A stretch of DNA of 64,000 nucleotides from Pseudomonas californiensis (GTDB lineage: Bacteria > Pseudomonadota > Gammaproteobacteria > Pseudomonadales > Pseudomonadaceae): assembly GCF_021147775.1 (NCBI RefSeq), contig NZ_JAGTPK010000014.1, positions 101,505 through 165,504 on the forward strand, in the 5' to 3' direction. Numbering within the stretch: position 1 is the first letter of the stretch; the number at the start of each line of letters is the position of its first letter. This document shows positions 28,660 to 37,377 of the stretch, piece by piece. The position numbers were made by a program, and so were the translations under genes. The notes beneath the pieces are model-generated. The model was not told the origin of the DNA. It did not search any database and saw nothing but the letters and a program-made list of their open reading frames with translations.

Positions 28660-29927
28660 AGCTCAGCATTCTCGGCGCTCGCGTCATCGACCCGGTCAGC
28701 GGGCTGGATCAAGTCACCGACCTGCACATCGAAGCGTGCAAAGTGCTGGCCATCGGTGCGGCACCTGCGGGTTTCGAACCGGCTCAAACCATTGACGCCG
28801 CTGGCCTTGTGGCTGCACCCGGCCTGGTCGACCTCAACGTTGCCCTGTGTGAACCGGGCTACAGCCGCAAAGGCAGCATCGCCAGCGAAACCCGCGCTGC
28901 CACCGCCGGCGGCGTGACCAGCCTGTGCTGCCCGCCGCGTACCAAACCGGTGCTCGACACCTCGGCGGTCGCCGAGCTGATTCTGGACCGCGCCCGCGAG
29001 GCCGGTTTCAGCAAGGTGTTCCCGGTTGGCGCGCTGAGCAAAGGCCTGGACGGCGAACAACTGGCAGAGCTGATCGCTTTGCGTGACGCAGGCTGTGTTG
29101 CGTTCGGCAACGGACTGAGCAGTTTCAGCAATACCCGCACACTGTGCCGGGCACTGGAATACGCGGCCACGTTCGACCTGACGGTGATTTTTAACTCTCA
29201 GGACCGTGACCTGGCCGAAGGCGGGCTGGCCCATGAAGGCCCGACTGCCAGCTTCCTCGGGCTGGCCGGCATTCCGGAAACCGCCGAGACCGTCGCCCTT
29301 GCCCGCGACCTGTTGCTGGTCGAGCAGAGCGGCGTGCGAGCACACTTCAGCCAGTTGACCAGCGCCCGCGGTGCAGCACTGATTGCCCAGGCTCAGGCTC
29401 GGGGTTTGCCGGTAACGGCGGACGTGGCGCTGTATCAGTTGATTCTGACGGACGAAGCACTGATCGACTTCTCAAGCCTGTATCACGTCCAGCCGCCGTT
29501 GCGCACTCGCGCTGACCGCGATGGCCTGCGTGAAGCCGTGAAATCCGGGGTGATCCAGGCCATTTCCAGCCATCACCAGCCACACGAGCGTGACGCCAAA
29601 CTGGCGCCGTTTGGCGCGACAGAGCCTGGCATCAGCAGTGTGGAGCTGTTGTTGCCGCTGGCCATGACGCTGGTAGAGGACGGTCTGCTGGACCTGCCAA
29701 CGTTGATTGCCCGCCTGAGCAGCGGCCCTGCTACAGCGCTGCGGCTGCCTGCCGGGAAGCTGAGCGCTGGCGCCCCGGCCGACATCGTCCTGTTTGATCC
29801 AACTGCGTCTACCGTGGCCGGGGAGACCTGGCTGTCGAAAGGTGAAAACTGCCCGTTCATTGGCCATTGTCTGCCAAGCGCGGTGCGTTACACGCTGGTG
29901 GATGGACGGATCAGCTACAGCCGTTGA
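28656..29927 (+). CDS. pyrC': dihydroorotase-like non-catalytic subunit of aspartate transcarbamoylase
   Basis: 423-residue dihydroorotase homologue starting at a GTG within the end of pyrB. The metal-binding HxHxR signature of active enzymes is lost: the equivalent stretch reads [10 protein letters not shown], with Asn61, Ala63 and Cys65 in place of His, His and Arg. This matches the known Pseudomonas pyrC' (pyrX) product, which holds the PyrB dodecamer together without catalysis; an active pyrC should lie elsewhere in the genome. The rest of the amidohydrolase fold is retained ([30 protein letters not shown] in shortened form). Confidence 0.93.
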   Translation: MKLSILGARVIDPVSGLDQVTDLHIEACKVLAIGAAPAGFEPAQTIDAAGLVAAPGLVDLNVALCEPGYSRKGSIASETRAATAGGVTSLCCPPRTKPVLDTSAVAELILDRAREAGFSKVFPVGALSKGLDGEQLAELIALRDAGCVAFGNGLSSFSNTRTLCRALEYAATFDLTVIFNSQDRDLAEGGLAHEGPTASFLGLAGIPETAETVALARDLLLVEQSGVRAHFSQLTSARGAALIAQAQARGLPVTADVALYQLILTDEALIDFSSLYHVQPPLRTRADRDGLREAVKSGVIQAISSHHQPHERDAKLAPFGATEPGISSVELLLPLAMTLVEDGLLDLPTLIARLSSGPATALRLPAGKLSAGAPADIVLFDPTASTVAGETWLSKGENCPFIGHCLPSAVRYTLVDGRISYSR

Positions 29928-29939
29928 CTCCGCCAGCGG

Positions 29940-29965
29940 ACAGAGCCCACATGTGTGGGCTCTGT
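29940..29965. terminator. perfect palindrome between pyrC' and the haemolysin III gene
   Basis: A 26-base perfect palindrome centred on ACATGT, with arms ACAGAGCCCACAT. It lies 12 bp past the pyrC' stop and before the 3' end of a convergent gene. The strong stem suggests bidirectional termination, although only short T stretches flank it. Confidence 0.65.
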
Positions 29966-29998
29966 CGCATTCAGCGGTCAATGTGTTTCAAGGATTAG

Positions 29999-30613
29999 TC
30001 AGAGCACGTAGAACCAGATCGCAACAAAGTGCATCAGGCTGCCGCCGATCACGAACAAATGCCAGATGCCATGCCAGTGGCGAATGTGGTCGTAGGCAAA
30101 AAACAGGATGCCGACGGTGTACAGCACTCCACCGCCTGCCAACCAGATAAACCCCGCCACGCCCAACGCTGCCAACAGCGGCTTGACCGCCACCAGTACG
30201 ATCCAGCCCATCACCGCGTAGATCACAATGGACAGAATCCGCGCTTCTGAGCGGGGTTTGATCTCCTGCAAAATGCCGATCAGTGCCAACCCCCAGACAA
30301 TGCCGAACAGGGTCCAGCCCCACGCGCCGCGTAACGTCACCAGACAGAACGGCGTATAGCTGCCGGCGATCATCAGGTAGATCGAAAAATGATCAACCTT
30401 CTGCATGATCGACTTCGAGCGTCCTCTTACGCTGTGGTACACGGTAGAAACGCTGTAGAGCGTCACCAGGCACACACCGTAAATGGCCATACTCACGACC
30501 TTCCAGACATCTCCATGCAGGCTGGCCATGACCAGCAGCCAGATCGCACCGACGGCTGCCAGCACCGCGCCCACCAGATGGGACCACGCGTTGAATTTTT
30601 CTCCGTAGTACAT
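29999..30613 (-). CDS. PAQR/haemolysin III family membrane protein
   Basis: 204-residue integral membrane protein with about seven hydrophobic segments. Family marks are present: NAWSHLVGAVLA near the N-terminus, STVYHSVRG, DHFSIYLMIAGSYTPF, and the C-terminal HWHGIWHLFVIGGSLMHF. The His/Asp/Ser set fits the metal-binding hydrolase-like core of PAQR and ceramidase relatives. Despite the family name, bacterial members are rarely shown to be haemolysins, and the cellular role is unknown. Divergent from mdcR, with 175 bp between them. Confidence 0.85.
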   Translation of the reverse strand: MYYGEKFNAWSHLVGAVLAAVGAIWLLVMASLHGDVWKVVSMAIYGVCLVTLYSVSTVYHSVRGRSKSIMQKVDHFSIYLMIAGSYTPFCLVTLRGAWGWTLFGIVWGLALIGILQEIKPRSEARILSIVIYAVMGWIVLVAVKPLLAALGVAGFIWLAGGGVLYTVGILFFAYDHIRHWHGIWHLFVIGGSLMHFVAIWFYVL

Positions 30614-30788
30614 CTGCTTGTCACCTTTTCTACCGAAAACACCGATTGCAGAGGCTCCGGGTTATTGAAACAAACTGCAGCGTATCTGTCAGCGCCTCGC
30701 TCCATGAAGAAAGTTTCGAGCAGCTTTGGGCAGCTATCCGCGCGTGACTTGGGCACAATCAACGCACACCAACAACAAGCGCCACGCC

Positions 30789-31718
30789 ATGCAGATCGAT
30801 GACGAGCTCACGCTCAAGAAACTGGAAATCTTCCTCGCCTTCATGCGCACCGGCAATCTGGCGCGCGCTGCGGCAGAGTTACAGACCAGCAATGTGAGTG
30901 TGCATCGCGCTATTCACTCACTGGAAAGCGCCCTGCGCTGCCCACTGTTCAAGCATGAGGGCCGCAACCTGACGCCACTGGAAAGCGCCTACGTGCTGGA
31001 AGAGCGCGCCCAGAAGCTGATTCAGGACGTGGTCAACACTGTCGAGCTGACCCGTCAGGCGGCGGGTTTCTCGGCAGCGCGCTTTCGGCTGGGCGCGTTG
31101 TACTCGTTGACGGTCAAGACCGTGCCGCAGTTGATCATGGGCCTGAAAATCCGCCGCAGCGAGTTGAATATCGACCTGATCCTGGGCTCCAATATCGACC
31201 TGCTCTACAAGCTCAAGAACATGGAAGTCGATGCCATGCTGGTGTCGCTGGACGAAAGCACCAACGACCCGGACTGCGAGCACCTGGCGCTGTTTTCCGA
31301 CGATATCTTTCTCGCGGTACCCACCGATTCCCCGTTCTCCGGGCACTCCGAAGTGGACCTGAGCGACTTGCGCGAGGCAACGTTCATTACCCTGACCCAA
31401 GGCTTCGCCACCCACCGTGATGGTATTCGCGTGTTCCAGCAGGCGGGGTTCGAGCCGAAGGTGGCGATGCAGGTCAATGACATCTTCACGCTGCTGAGCA
31501 TGGTCAGCTCAGGTGTGGGATATGCGCTGCTGCCAGGGCGTATTGCGGCGGTCTATGAGAACCGCGTGCGGCTGATCCCCTTGCAGCAACGCTACAGGAT
31601 GCAGCAGCACATCGGCATGGTGTTTCTCAAGGCCAAGGAGCGCGACCCCAACCTGCTGGCGCTCCTTGCGGAATGCCGGATGTATGCAAACCGGGCGTTG
31701 TCGCAAGATCAGATGTGA
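30789..31718 (+). CDS. mdcR: LysR-type regulator of malonate utilisation
   Basis: 309-residue LysR family transcription factor. The ATG at 30789 gives MQIDDELTLKKLEIFLAF; the longer frame from 30726 adds a non-conserved lead. The winged helix-turn-helix covers about 9-66 (ARAAAELQTSNVSVHRAIHSLE) and the co-inducer domain about 95-300 (GALYSLTVKTVPQLIMG, GVGYALLPGRIAA). Next to the mdc/mad cluster this is MdcR, expected to activate the operon in response to malonate. Unusually for a LysR gene, it is convergent with the operon's last gene rather than divergent from its promoter. Confidence 0.85.
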   Translation: MQIDDELTLKKLEIFLAFMRTGNLARAAAELQTSNVSVHRAIHSLESALRCPLFKHEGRNLTPLESAYVLEERAQKLIQDVVNTVELTRQAAGFSAARFRLGALYSLTVKTVPQLIMGLKIRRSELNIDLILGSNIDLLYKLKNMEVDAMLVSLDESTNDPDCEHLALFSDDIFLAVPTDSPFSGHSEVDLSDLREATFITLTQGFATHRDGIRVFQQAGFEPKVAMQVNDIFTLLSMVSSGVGYALLPGRIAAVYENRVRLIPLQQRYRMQQHIGMVFLKAKERDPNLLALLAECRMYANRALSQDQM

Positions 31719-31763
31719 TCGGCCCCTTCACGATCACAGTGGACCGCGCAGAGGCTCAATCTG

Positions 31764-32537
31764 CTAGCCGAACATTGCGCGCATTATCAAGAACAACAAG
31801 GATGGGCCCAGCAGACAGCCCAGTGCGGTATAGAACGCTGCAGTGAGGCAACCGTAGGGCACCAGTTTCGGGTCAGTTGCCGCCAATCCGCCAGCTACGC
31901 CGCTCGATGTTCCCATCAGTCCACCAAAGATGACAGCGCTGCGAGGATTGTTCAGGCCAATGAACGGTGCCACGAAGGGTGTCGCTACCATTACCAGGAT
32001 CGCTTTGATCAACCCGGCCGCAATGGATAAAGCCATGACTTCGGAAGTGGCTCCAATCGCTGCGCCTGTGACAGGGCCCACGATGTAGGTCACTGCTCCG
32101 GCACCGATGGTGGTCAGACTCACCGCATCGGTGTAGCCGAAGGCAATGGCAACGCCAACACCCGCAATGAACGATGTGCCAATGCCCACAAACAGCGACA
32201 GGACACCCACATAACCGGCTCGCTTCAACTCGTCGACATTGACGCCGAAGGCAGTTGCAACGATCGCGAAGTCTCGCAACATTGCCCCGCCCAGCAAACC
32301 GATGCCGGAAAGCAAAGGCAGGTCTACCACGCCCTTTTGTCCGCCGGTCAGTGCGCCGCCGATGTATGAGAGAACCAGGCCCAGCAGAATGGCGATCGCG
32401 GAGCCGTGCAAACGACCTTTGGTGAAGGTGTTGGACAGCCAATAGGAAAACCACATGGTGATGCCGATCACTGCAAAACCGCTGATCAGCCCGTAACTGG
32501 TGATGACTTTGATCATGGAGTCGTACATGGCGATCAC
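31764..32537 (-). CDS. madM: malonate transporter subunit MadM
   Basis: 257-residue membrane protein with about seven to eight hydrophobic helices; with MadL it forms the sodium-dependent malonate uptake carrier. Gly-rich transport segments are seen (SGIGLLGGAMLRDFAIVATA, GPVTGAAIGATSEVMALS, FGGLMGTSSGVAGGLAATD). It starts at a GTG that overlaps the madL stop (GTGA). Last gene of the mdc operon. Confidence 0.92.
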   Translation of the reverse strand: MIAMYDSMIKVITSYGLISGFAVIGITMWFSYWLSNTFTKGRLHGSAIAILLGLVLSYIGGALTGGQKGVVDLPLLSGIGLLGGAMLRDFAIVATAFGVNVDELKRAGYVGVLSLFVGIGTSFIAGVGVAIAFGYTDAVSLTTIGAGAVTYIVGPVTGAAIGATSEVMALSIAAGLIKAILVMVATPFVAPFIGLNNPRSAVIFGGLMGTSSGVAGGLAATDPKLVPYGCLTAAFYTALGCLLGPSLLFLIMRAMFG

Positions 32538-32926
32538 CCTGCCGTCTTGCTGGGGGCGGGCACTTCGGGCTGGCCTCTGCCCATGCGCGTCAGCACCGGA
32601 ACCATGGCAAAGGCAATCGCCACCGCCAGCGTGCCGGCCAGTATCGCCATCGGACCACCTTTGAGGGCGCCGTAAACATTCTGCTGCGCGGCCATGGCGA
32701 CCACGATGGGAATGTAGATCGCACTCCAGAACTCGACACCCTGCTCAGTCTTGCCTTTGAGCAGACCTCGATTGCTCAGGTAGCTGCCGAGACCGATGAG
32801 CAGCAACATGGCGATACCTACACCGCCGACATTGGCGGGTACGCCAATAAGTTTGCCGAGCACTTCACCGATAAAAATACCGACCAGCGTACAGAACGCC
32901 AGTAACGCCACACCGTAAATGATCAT
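32534..32926 (-). CDS. madL: malonate transporter subunit MadL
   Basis: Small 130-residue membrane subunit of the MadLM malonate carrier, with four hydrophobic segments (MIIYGVALLAFCTLVGIFIG, GGVGIAMLLLIGLGSYLS, FWSAIYIPIVVAMAAQQNV, AGTLAVAIAFAMVPVL). It lies 69 bp downstream of mdcH and is coupled to madM by overlapping codons. MadLM here takes the place of the MdcF carrier found in some mdc clusters. Confidence 0.92.
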   Translation of the reverse strand: MIIYGVALLAFCTLVGIFIGEVLGKLIGVPANVGGVGIAMLLLIGLGSYLSNRGLLKGKTEQGVEFWSAIYIPIVVAMAAQQNVYGALKGGPMAILAGTLAVAIAFAMVPVLTRMGRGQPEVPAPSKTAG

Positions 32927-32995
32927 TGTTGTTATTCCTCTGTTTGCATTGCTGAAGTTGTTGTTTTTGTCCTTCGTAGCAGCTGCACAGCGCTT

Positions 32996-33931
32996 TTATA
33001 GGGTGCGAGTGCCCTCCTCTCGCGACAGGGCGACCAGACTGTCCAGGCGCGAAGCCTGGAAGGCCACGGCCGTTCCCTGTTCAAACACCTTGCGTGCCAG
33101 ACCGGTCAGCACAGCACCAGGTGGCAGTTCAATCTGCAGACGCACGCCGCGCTCATAGGCGGTTTCAACAGTGCTGCGCCAGTCGACGACGCGGCACATG
33201 TTGAATGCCAGATCGTCACGCAGCCTGTCGGCGTGGAGCACCGGGCGGGCGGTGCTGCCGCTGAGATAACGTACTTTCGGCGCCTCGATGCGAACCTGGG
33301 AAAACGCTTCAGCCAGTTGTTGCGCAGGCGCTTCCAGCAAGGCGCAGTGTGAAGGCACGCTTACCGCCAGACGCTTGACCGCTGCAGCTCCAGCTGCTTT
33401 GGCCAACTGCCCGACCCGCTGCATGGCCTCTGTGCTGCCTGCCACCACCAACTGGCTGTCGCTGTTGATATTGGCGAGATAAACTGGCGTCCCGGCGCTG
33501 TTGACCTGAGCGATCATGGCTTCGACACTCGACTGCTCCAGGCCAATAACGGCGGTCATGCCATAGCCTTCGGGATAGGCGCTCTGCATCAGTTCACCTC
33601 GCAGGGCCACCAGCCGCACTGCATCGTCAAAGCTCAGCGACCGGGCGATTACCGCCGCCGGATAAGCACCGATTGAAAGCCCTGCGACGTAATCCGGCGT
33701 GCAACCGCGCGCCTGCAACAACCGGCCGCTGGCGACACCGGCGATCAACAGGCAAAGCTGAACGGCACGGGTCGATTTCAGGGCCTGATCGCCGTCAAGC
33801 GCCAGCACGTCTTCGCCCAGCGCAGCGGCTGCTTCGTTCAAACAGTCGCGCACACAAGGCTCGTCCGGCAACTGATGCAGCATGCCCGCCTGCTGCGCAC
33901 CCTGGCCGGGAAACACCCAGAAACTGCTCAT
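32996..33931 (-). CDS. mdcH: malonate decarboxylase malonyl-CoA acyltransferase (epsilon)
   Basis: FabD-like transferase of 311 residues that primes the MdcC carrier by loading malonyl from malonyl-CoA. Seen: N-terminal FPGQGAQ, the nucleophile motif GLSIGAYPAA (Ser86), and the active-site His in SVPSHCALLEAPA. The ATG at 33931 overlaps the mdcG stop (ATGA). The longer frame reaching 34021 reads inside mdcG and is not used. Confidence 0.92.
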   Translation of the reverse strand: MSSFWVFPGQGAQQAGMLHQLPDEPCVRDCLNEAAAALGEDVLALDGDQALKSTRAVQLCLLIAGVASGRLLQARGCTPDYVAGLSIGAYPAAVIARSLSFDDAVRLVALRGELMQSAYPEGYGMTAVIGLEQSSVEAMIAQVNSAGTPVYLANINSDSQLVVAGSTEAMQRVGQLAKAAGAAAVKRLAVSVPSHCALLEAPAQQLAEAFSQVRIEAPKVRYLSGSTARPVLHADRLRDDLAFNMCRVVDWRSTVETAYERGVRLQIELPPGAVLTGLARKVFEQGTAVAFQASRLDSLVALSREEGTRTL

Positions 33932-34563
33932 GCGCAGGCCTCGATCAACTGCCAGGGATCCCTGACCAGCCGAGCCTCGGTGGCACCCTTGAGCAGCACT
34001 CGGCTCGATGCGCTCGCCCATTCATTCAAGGCCAAACCGCCGTGGGCAAGTTGCAGCTGGACGTCGATTCGGCAGTGCGATGTTTGCAGCGCTTCGACCA
34101 GTTCGGCTGCCCATCGGCGACTCACCGGGGCCGGAGTACGCAGGATCAGGTCGAGATCGCTGTGCTGATGCAGCACGCCGATGCCACTGGCCAGCTCGAA
34201 ACCGGCACTGCCAGCGATGCCCCAGGTCAGCTCCAGCGAATCCATGATGGGGCGAATCTGCCGCAACGCTTTGAGCGCAGGCCAGTCGTGAAAGTTATCA
34301 GTCGAATAGTCAATCAGGTGTTCGGGACAAACCCGTCGGTAGATCTCCGCACAGGCCATGATCGCGGCATAGCGCTGCTCACGGCCCCGGCCCCGCAAGC
34401 CGACCGCAACCTGCCCAGCGGCGACCTGCTGCCTGCGTACCACGACAGGACGCCCGGCCAGGATGGCGTCGCCTGCCCACTCTGGCGCTTCTTCCGGCAA
34501 GGCGGACAGCGGCATGCCCCACAACAGGTCATGGGGCAAGACTGCCAGGGAGCGGTCGGTCAC
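33928..34563 (-). CDS. mdcG: phosphoribosyl-dephospho-CoA transferase
   Basis: Attaches the 2'-(5''-phosphoribosyl)-3'-dephospho-CoA prosthetic group to apo-MdcC. The GTG at 34563 overlaps the mdcE stop (GTGA) and gives 211 residues, matching the family; a GTG three bases upstream is an alternative. Seen: LPHDLLWGM at the N-terminus and the nucleotidyltransferase-like motif HQHSDLDLILRTP, whose two Asp residues fit metal binding. Downstream it is coupled to mdcH. Confidence 0.88.
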   Translation of the reverse strand: MTDRSLAVLPHDLLWGMPLSALPEEAPEWAGDAILAGRPVVVRRQQVAAGQVAVGLRGRGREQRYAAIMACAEIYRRVCPEHLIDYSTDNFHDWPALKALRQIRPIMDSLELTWGIAGSAGFELASGIGVLHQHSDLDLILRTPAPVSRRWAAELVEALQTSHCRIDVQLQLAHGGLALNEWASASSRVLLKGATEARLVRDPWQLIEACA

Positions 34564-35360
34564 CACTGCGCCCGCAACAACTGGCGTACGTTCGCCGAGG
34601 CCGCACGATGGGTTGCACCAAGGCGGCTGCTCAAGTCGCTGCCGCTGGCCTGCACGTCCTTGATCGCACTGCTCAATACCTCGCGAACCTGATCCAGGTC
34701 CTGCTCGGCTGGTTGCTCGATCTGACTGACCGACAGGGTTTCCCACAACAGGCCGAGGCTGGCGTAGTTGTCGATGTCGTACGCCATCGGCGGAATGCTG
34801 GCGGCAAACTTTTCGAGCTCATCGACGCTGCGTTGGGTCACCCGAGCCGCCGAAGCCTTGCCCATTGCGTGCACCATCACGCCTGGGTCACGCAGTGCAA
34901 TCAGCCGGTTGGCTTGATAACCGTGGGCCAGAAAAGCGCCTGACATGGCCTTGCCAACCAACAGACCAATCACTGCATGACCAGCCAGCCGGGCGCGCGC
35001 ATAGCTGTCCACCGCGCCCGCAAGCGCCTGATGGATACCAAGCGCTTCTTCACGACGACCATAGGCCTGGCTGGGCACGTCGACGATTGCAATCAATGCA
35101 CGTTTTTGCGGCAGATCGCGGTCCTGTTCAATGACTTCATCCACGGCCCTGGCCAGACCCCAGCCCTCCAACAGACCGACTTCGCCCTGACGAGCGCGGG
35201 CAAAGCGATTGTCAGCATCCGTCACCACTGCGAGAAAGCGCACCGGCTGCTCACCCAGCACACCATCAGCAACCTTGAGCGATGCGGGCAGCCCCGACAC
35301 TTCGGTTGCATTGGCACTCAGCGCGTTGAACCAGTTCAACCCCCTCTGTCCATGATTCAT
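34560..35360 (-). CDS. mdcE: malonate decarboxylase gamma subunit
   Basis: 266-residue carboxyltransferase-fold subunit. With MdcD it forms the decarboxylase that releases CO2 from malonyl-S-MdcC to give acetyl-S-MdcC. Seen: VVTDADNRFARARQGEVGL, IVDVPSQAYGRREEALG, GLLVGKAMSGAFLAHGYQA and ALRDPGVMVHAMGKASAARVT in segments, all crotonase/carboxyltransferase features. Start and stop both overlap the neighbouring mdc genes. Confidence 0.92.
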   Translation of the reverse strand: MNHGQRGLNWFNALSANATEVSGLPASLKVADGVLGEQPVRFLAVVTDADNRFARARQGEVGLLEGWGLARAVDEVIEQDRDLPQKRALIAIVDVPSQAYGRREEALGIHQALAGAVDSYARARLAGHAVIGLLVGKAMSGAFLAHGYQANRLIALRDPGVMVHAMGKASAARVTQRSVDELEKFAASIPPMAYDIDNYASLGLLWETLSVSQIEQPAEQDLDQVREVLSSAIKDVQASGSDLSSRLGATHRAASANVRQLLRAQW

Positions 35361-36208
35361 GGTCGGGCTCCTTGGTAGAGAGTGCGCACAGTGTGCGGAT
35401 CGATTTGTGGCTCGGCGTCAAGGCTGGCAAGCCGCTCGAGGTACAACGCGTATTGGCCGCTGCGATGCTCGGCAGGCACGCCCTGCCTGAGCCATCCATT
35501 GACCTGCTGTTTGATGTCGGCCAGATCGTCTGCGGCAAAGCCGTCCACCAGACCCGACGCGTAGCGCTGTTCGCCGCCGGTCAGGCTCCAGATGAACGGA
35601 CGATCACGCGAGTCGTATTCTTCGATCCCGGCTTCCTGCTCGATCACCTGCGGACCGTTCAAGCCCAGACGCGCTTCCTGGGTGACCAGCAGATAGCTGC
35701 ACAAGCCTGCCGCGATGGACATGCCTCCAAAACAGCCCACGCTGCCAGCCACCACGCCGATCACTGGCTGATACTGGCGCAGGTCGACAATCGCGGCGTG
35801 AATCTCGGCGATCGCCGCCAGCCCCAGATTGGCTTCCTGCAAGCGCACGCCACCGGTTTCCAGCAACAGGATCGCGGCGGTCGGTATGCCGTTGCGGTTG
35901 TCTTCGGCCGCCAGCTCCAGCGCACCGGCCATTTTCGCACCGCCGACTTCGCCCATACTGCCGCCCTGAAACGCTCCTTCGATGGCAGCTATGACGACCG
36001 GCAGCCCGTCGATCGTGCCTTTGGCAATCACTACACCATCATCGGCCTGCGGGACCACGCCCTGCCTGGCCAGCCATGGAGACATCACTCGGTCAAACGG
36101 GTCGAGCAATTCGCGAAAGCTGCCCGCATCCAGCAACGCGCGGGCGCGCTGGCGAGCGCCCAGTTCGATGAAGCTGTGCTGGCTCAGCAAGCGTGCGGTA
36201 TCAGTCAT
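35357..36208 (-). CDS. mdcD: malonate decarboxylase beta subunit
   Basis: 283-residue carboxyltransferase-fold partner of MdcE in the biotin-independent malonate decarboxylase. Seen: LDAGSFRELLDPFDRVMSPW, a Gly-rich oxyanion region (GEVGGAKMAGALELAAED), LLLETGGVRLQEANLGLAA, and GSVGCFGGMSIAAGLCSYL. The ATG at 36208 overlaps the end of mdcC by 8 bp; the longer frame to 36274 reads inside mdcC and is rejected. Confidence 0.93.
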   Translation of the reverse strand: MTDTARLLSQHSFIELGARQRARALLDAGSFRELLDPFDRVMSPWLARQGVVPQADDGVVIAKGTIDGLPVVIAAIEGAFQGGSMGEVGGAKMAGALELAAEDNRNGIPTAAILLLETGGVRLQEANLGLAAIAEIHAAIVDLRQYQPVIGVVAGSVGCFGGMSIAAGLCSYLLVTQEARLGLNGPQVIEQEAGIEEYDSRDRPFIWSLTGGEQRYASGLVDGFAADDLADIKQQVNGWLRQGVPAEHRSGQYALYLERLASLDAEPQIDPHTVRTLYQGARP

Positions 36209-36500
36209 GGCCGATCTCCTCAAAGCCTTGCTCCAGACGCAAGCGCACCACGCCCGGTGTCGCGCCGAAGTCATGAATATCGATGCTCAGCGCAGGCGGG
36301 GACTGGCCGTCGAACATCCGCTCGAACAAGTGTTTCCAGCGCAGTGATGCGCCATTGACCGATGTCACCACCTGAATCGACAGCTTGCCCGGCTGGCCCG
36401 GCTCAAGCAGCACTTCCAGATCGCCCGAACCGACACAACCCACCAGCGCACGGCCTTTTGGCGGTTGCCCGGCAGGGAATTCAAAAGACAGGGTTTCCAT
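36201..36500 (-). CDS. mdcC: malonate decarboxylase acyl carrier protein (delta)
   Basis: 99-residue acyl carrier subunit. Ser25 in GCVGSGDLEVLL is at the position that carries the phosphoribosyl-dephospho-CoA arm in the Klebsiella protein. The ATG at 36500 gives METLSFEFP, and the total length equals the family norm. It cycles between acetyl- and malonyl-thioester forms, served by MdcA, MdcD/E and MdcH. The mdcB stop lies 2 bp upstream. Confidence 0.93.
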   Translation of the reverse strand: METLSFEFPAGQPPKGRALVGCVGSGDLEVLLEPGQPGKLSIQVVTSVNGASLRWKHLFERMFDGQSPPALSIDIHDFGATPGVVRLRLEQGFEEIGHD

Positions 36501-36501
36501 A

Positions 36502-37377
36502 TCAGGCACTCCTTGAAAGACGGCCGAGCGCACGCTCAAGACCGTCGATAAACAGGCAGGCGGCCAACAAGTCCGCTGCCCCACCGGGCGAGGCGTTGAG
36601 CGCCAGCAGTTGCTGATCCAGTTCATTCAGCGCACGTCGACCGGCCAGGCTGGCGCTGCCACCCGCGTCCAGCACGCGTTTCGCACCGCTCTGCATGGCG
36701 TGCAGGCCTTCCGTACCCGCTCGGTACAGCACACAGGTGTCCGCCAGCGTGGTCATGATTGCCAGCAGCGCATCCAGACGCGCGTTCTGCTCGCCGCTGG
36801 CCGCAGCACGACTGCGCTGCAGTTGCGGCAACGCCCAGCCGATGACGGCCGGAAAGCCCTGCTGCGCCTGCTCCCTGGCACCCATTGCGCCATAACGTCG
36901 GGCGACCACGCGGCCATGGCTTTCCACCGCGACGACGTGACGATCCTCGATAAGCGCAAGGCTGGCAGCACGCTGGCACAGAGCAGCAGGTGCGCAGTCA
37001 CTCGCGTCCAGTGCCGCTGCGGTGACCAGCAGCCCCAGGGCCCAGATCGCACCGCGATGCGTGTTGACGCCACCGGTGGTCTGCATCATCGCCGCTTCGC
37101 CTTCGCGCCCCAGGCGCCCGAGCGTTTCACGCAATGGCTGGCCTGAAACCTTGTACTGCCCCGCCGCTTCGGCCATCAGCTTGAAAGTTGGCCAAAGCGA
37201 CAGTGCCGACGCGTGCATCAGCCCGACGTGCAAGTCGGTGTGTGCGCCATTGCCGCGCCGGTCCACCAGCGCAGGCTTGGGCGAGAGATCGGCCTCGTCA
37301 ATCAACGCATCGACCGCCAGATCAGCCAGCAACTCAGACAGCGAGGCCTTTTGAGGTATCCGTTGCAGTGCACTCAT
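36502..37377 (-). CDS. mdcB: triphosphoribosyl-dephospho-CoA synthase
   Basis: 291-residue CitG-family enzyme that makes the prosthetic-group precursor from ATP and dephospho-CoA. Seen: [19 protein letters not shown] near residue 50 (the conserved PKPGLVD-type motif), a [14 protein letters not shown] block, and [14 protein letters not shown]. The ATG at 37377 shares one base with the mdcA stop (TGATG). Confidence 0.92.
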   Translation of the reverse strand: MSALQRIPQKASLSELLADLAVDALIDEADLSPKPALVDRRGNGAHTDLHVGLMHASALSLWPTFKLMAEAAGQYKVSGQPLRETLGRLGREGEAAMMQTTGGVNTHRGAIWALGLLVTAAALDASDCAPAALCQRAASLALIEDRHVVAVESHGRVVARRYGAMGAREQAQQGFPAVIGWALPQLQRSRAAASGEQNARLDALLAIMTTLADTCVLYRAGTEGLHAMQSGAKRVLDAGGSASLAGRRALNELDQQLLALNASPGGAADLLAACLFIDGLERALGRLSRSA

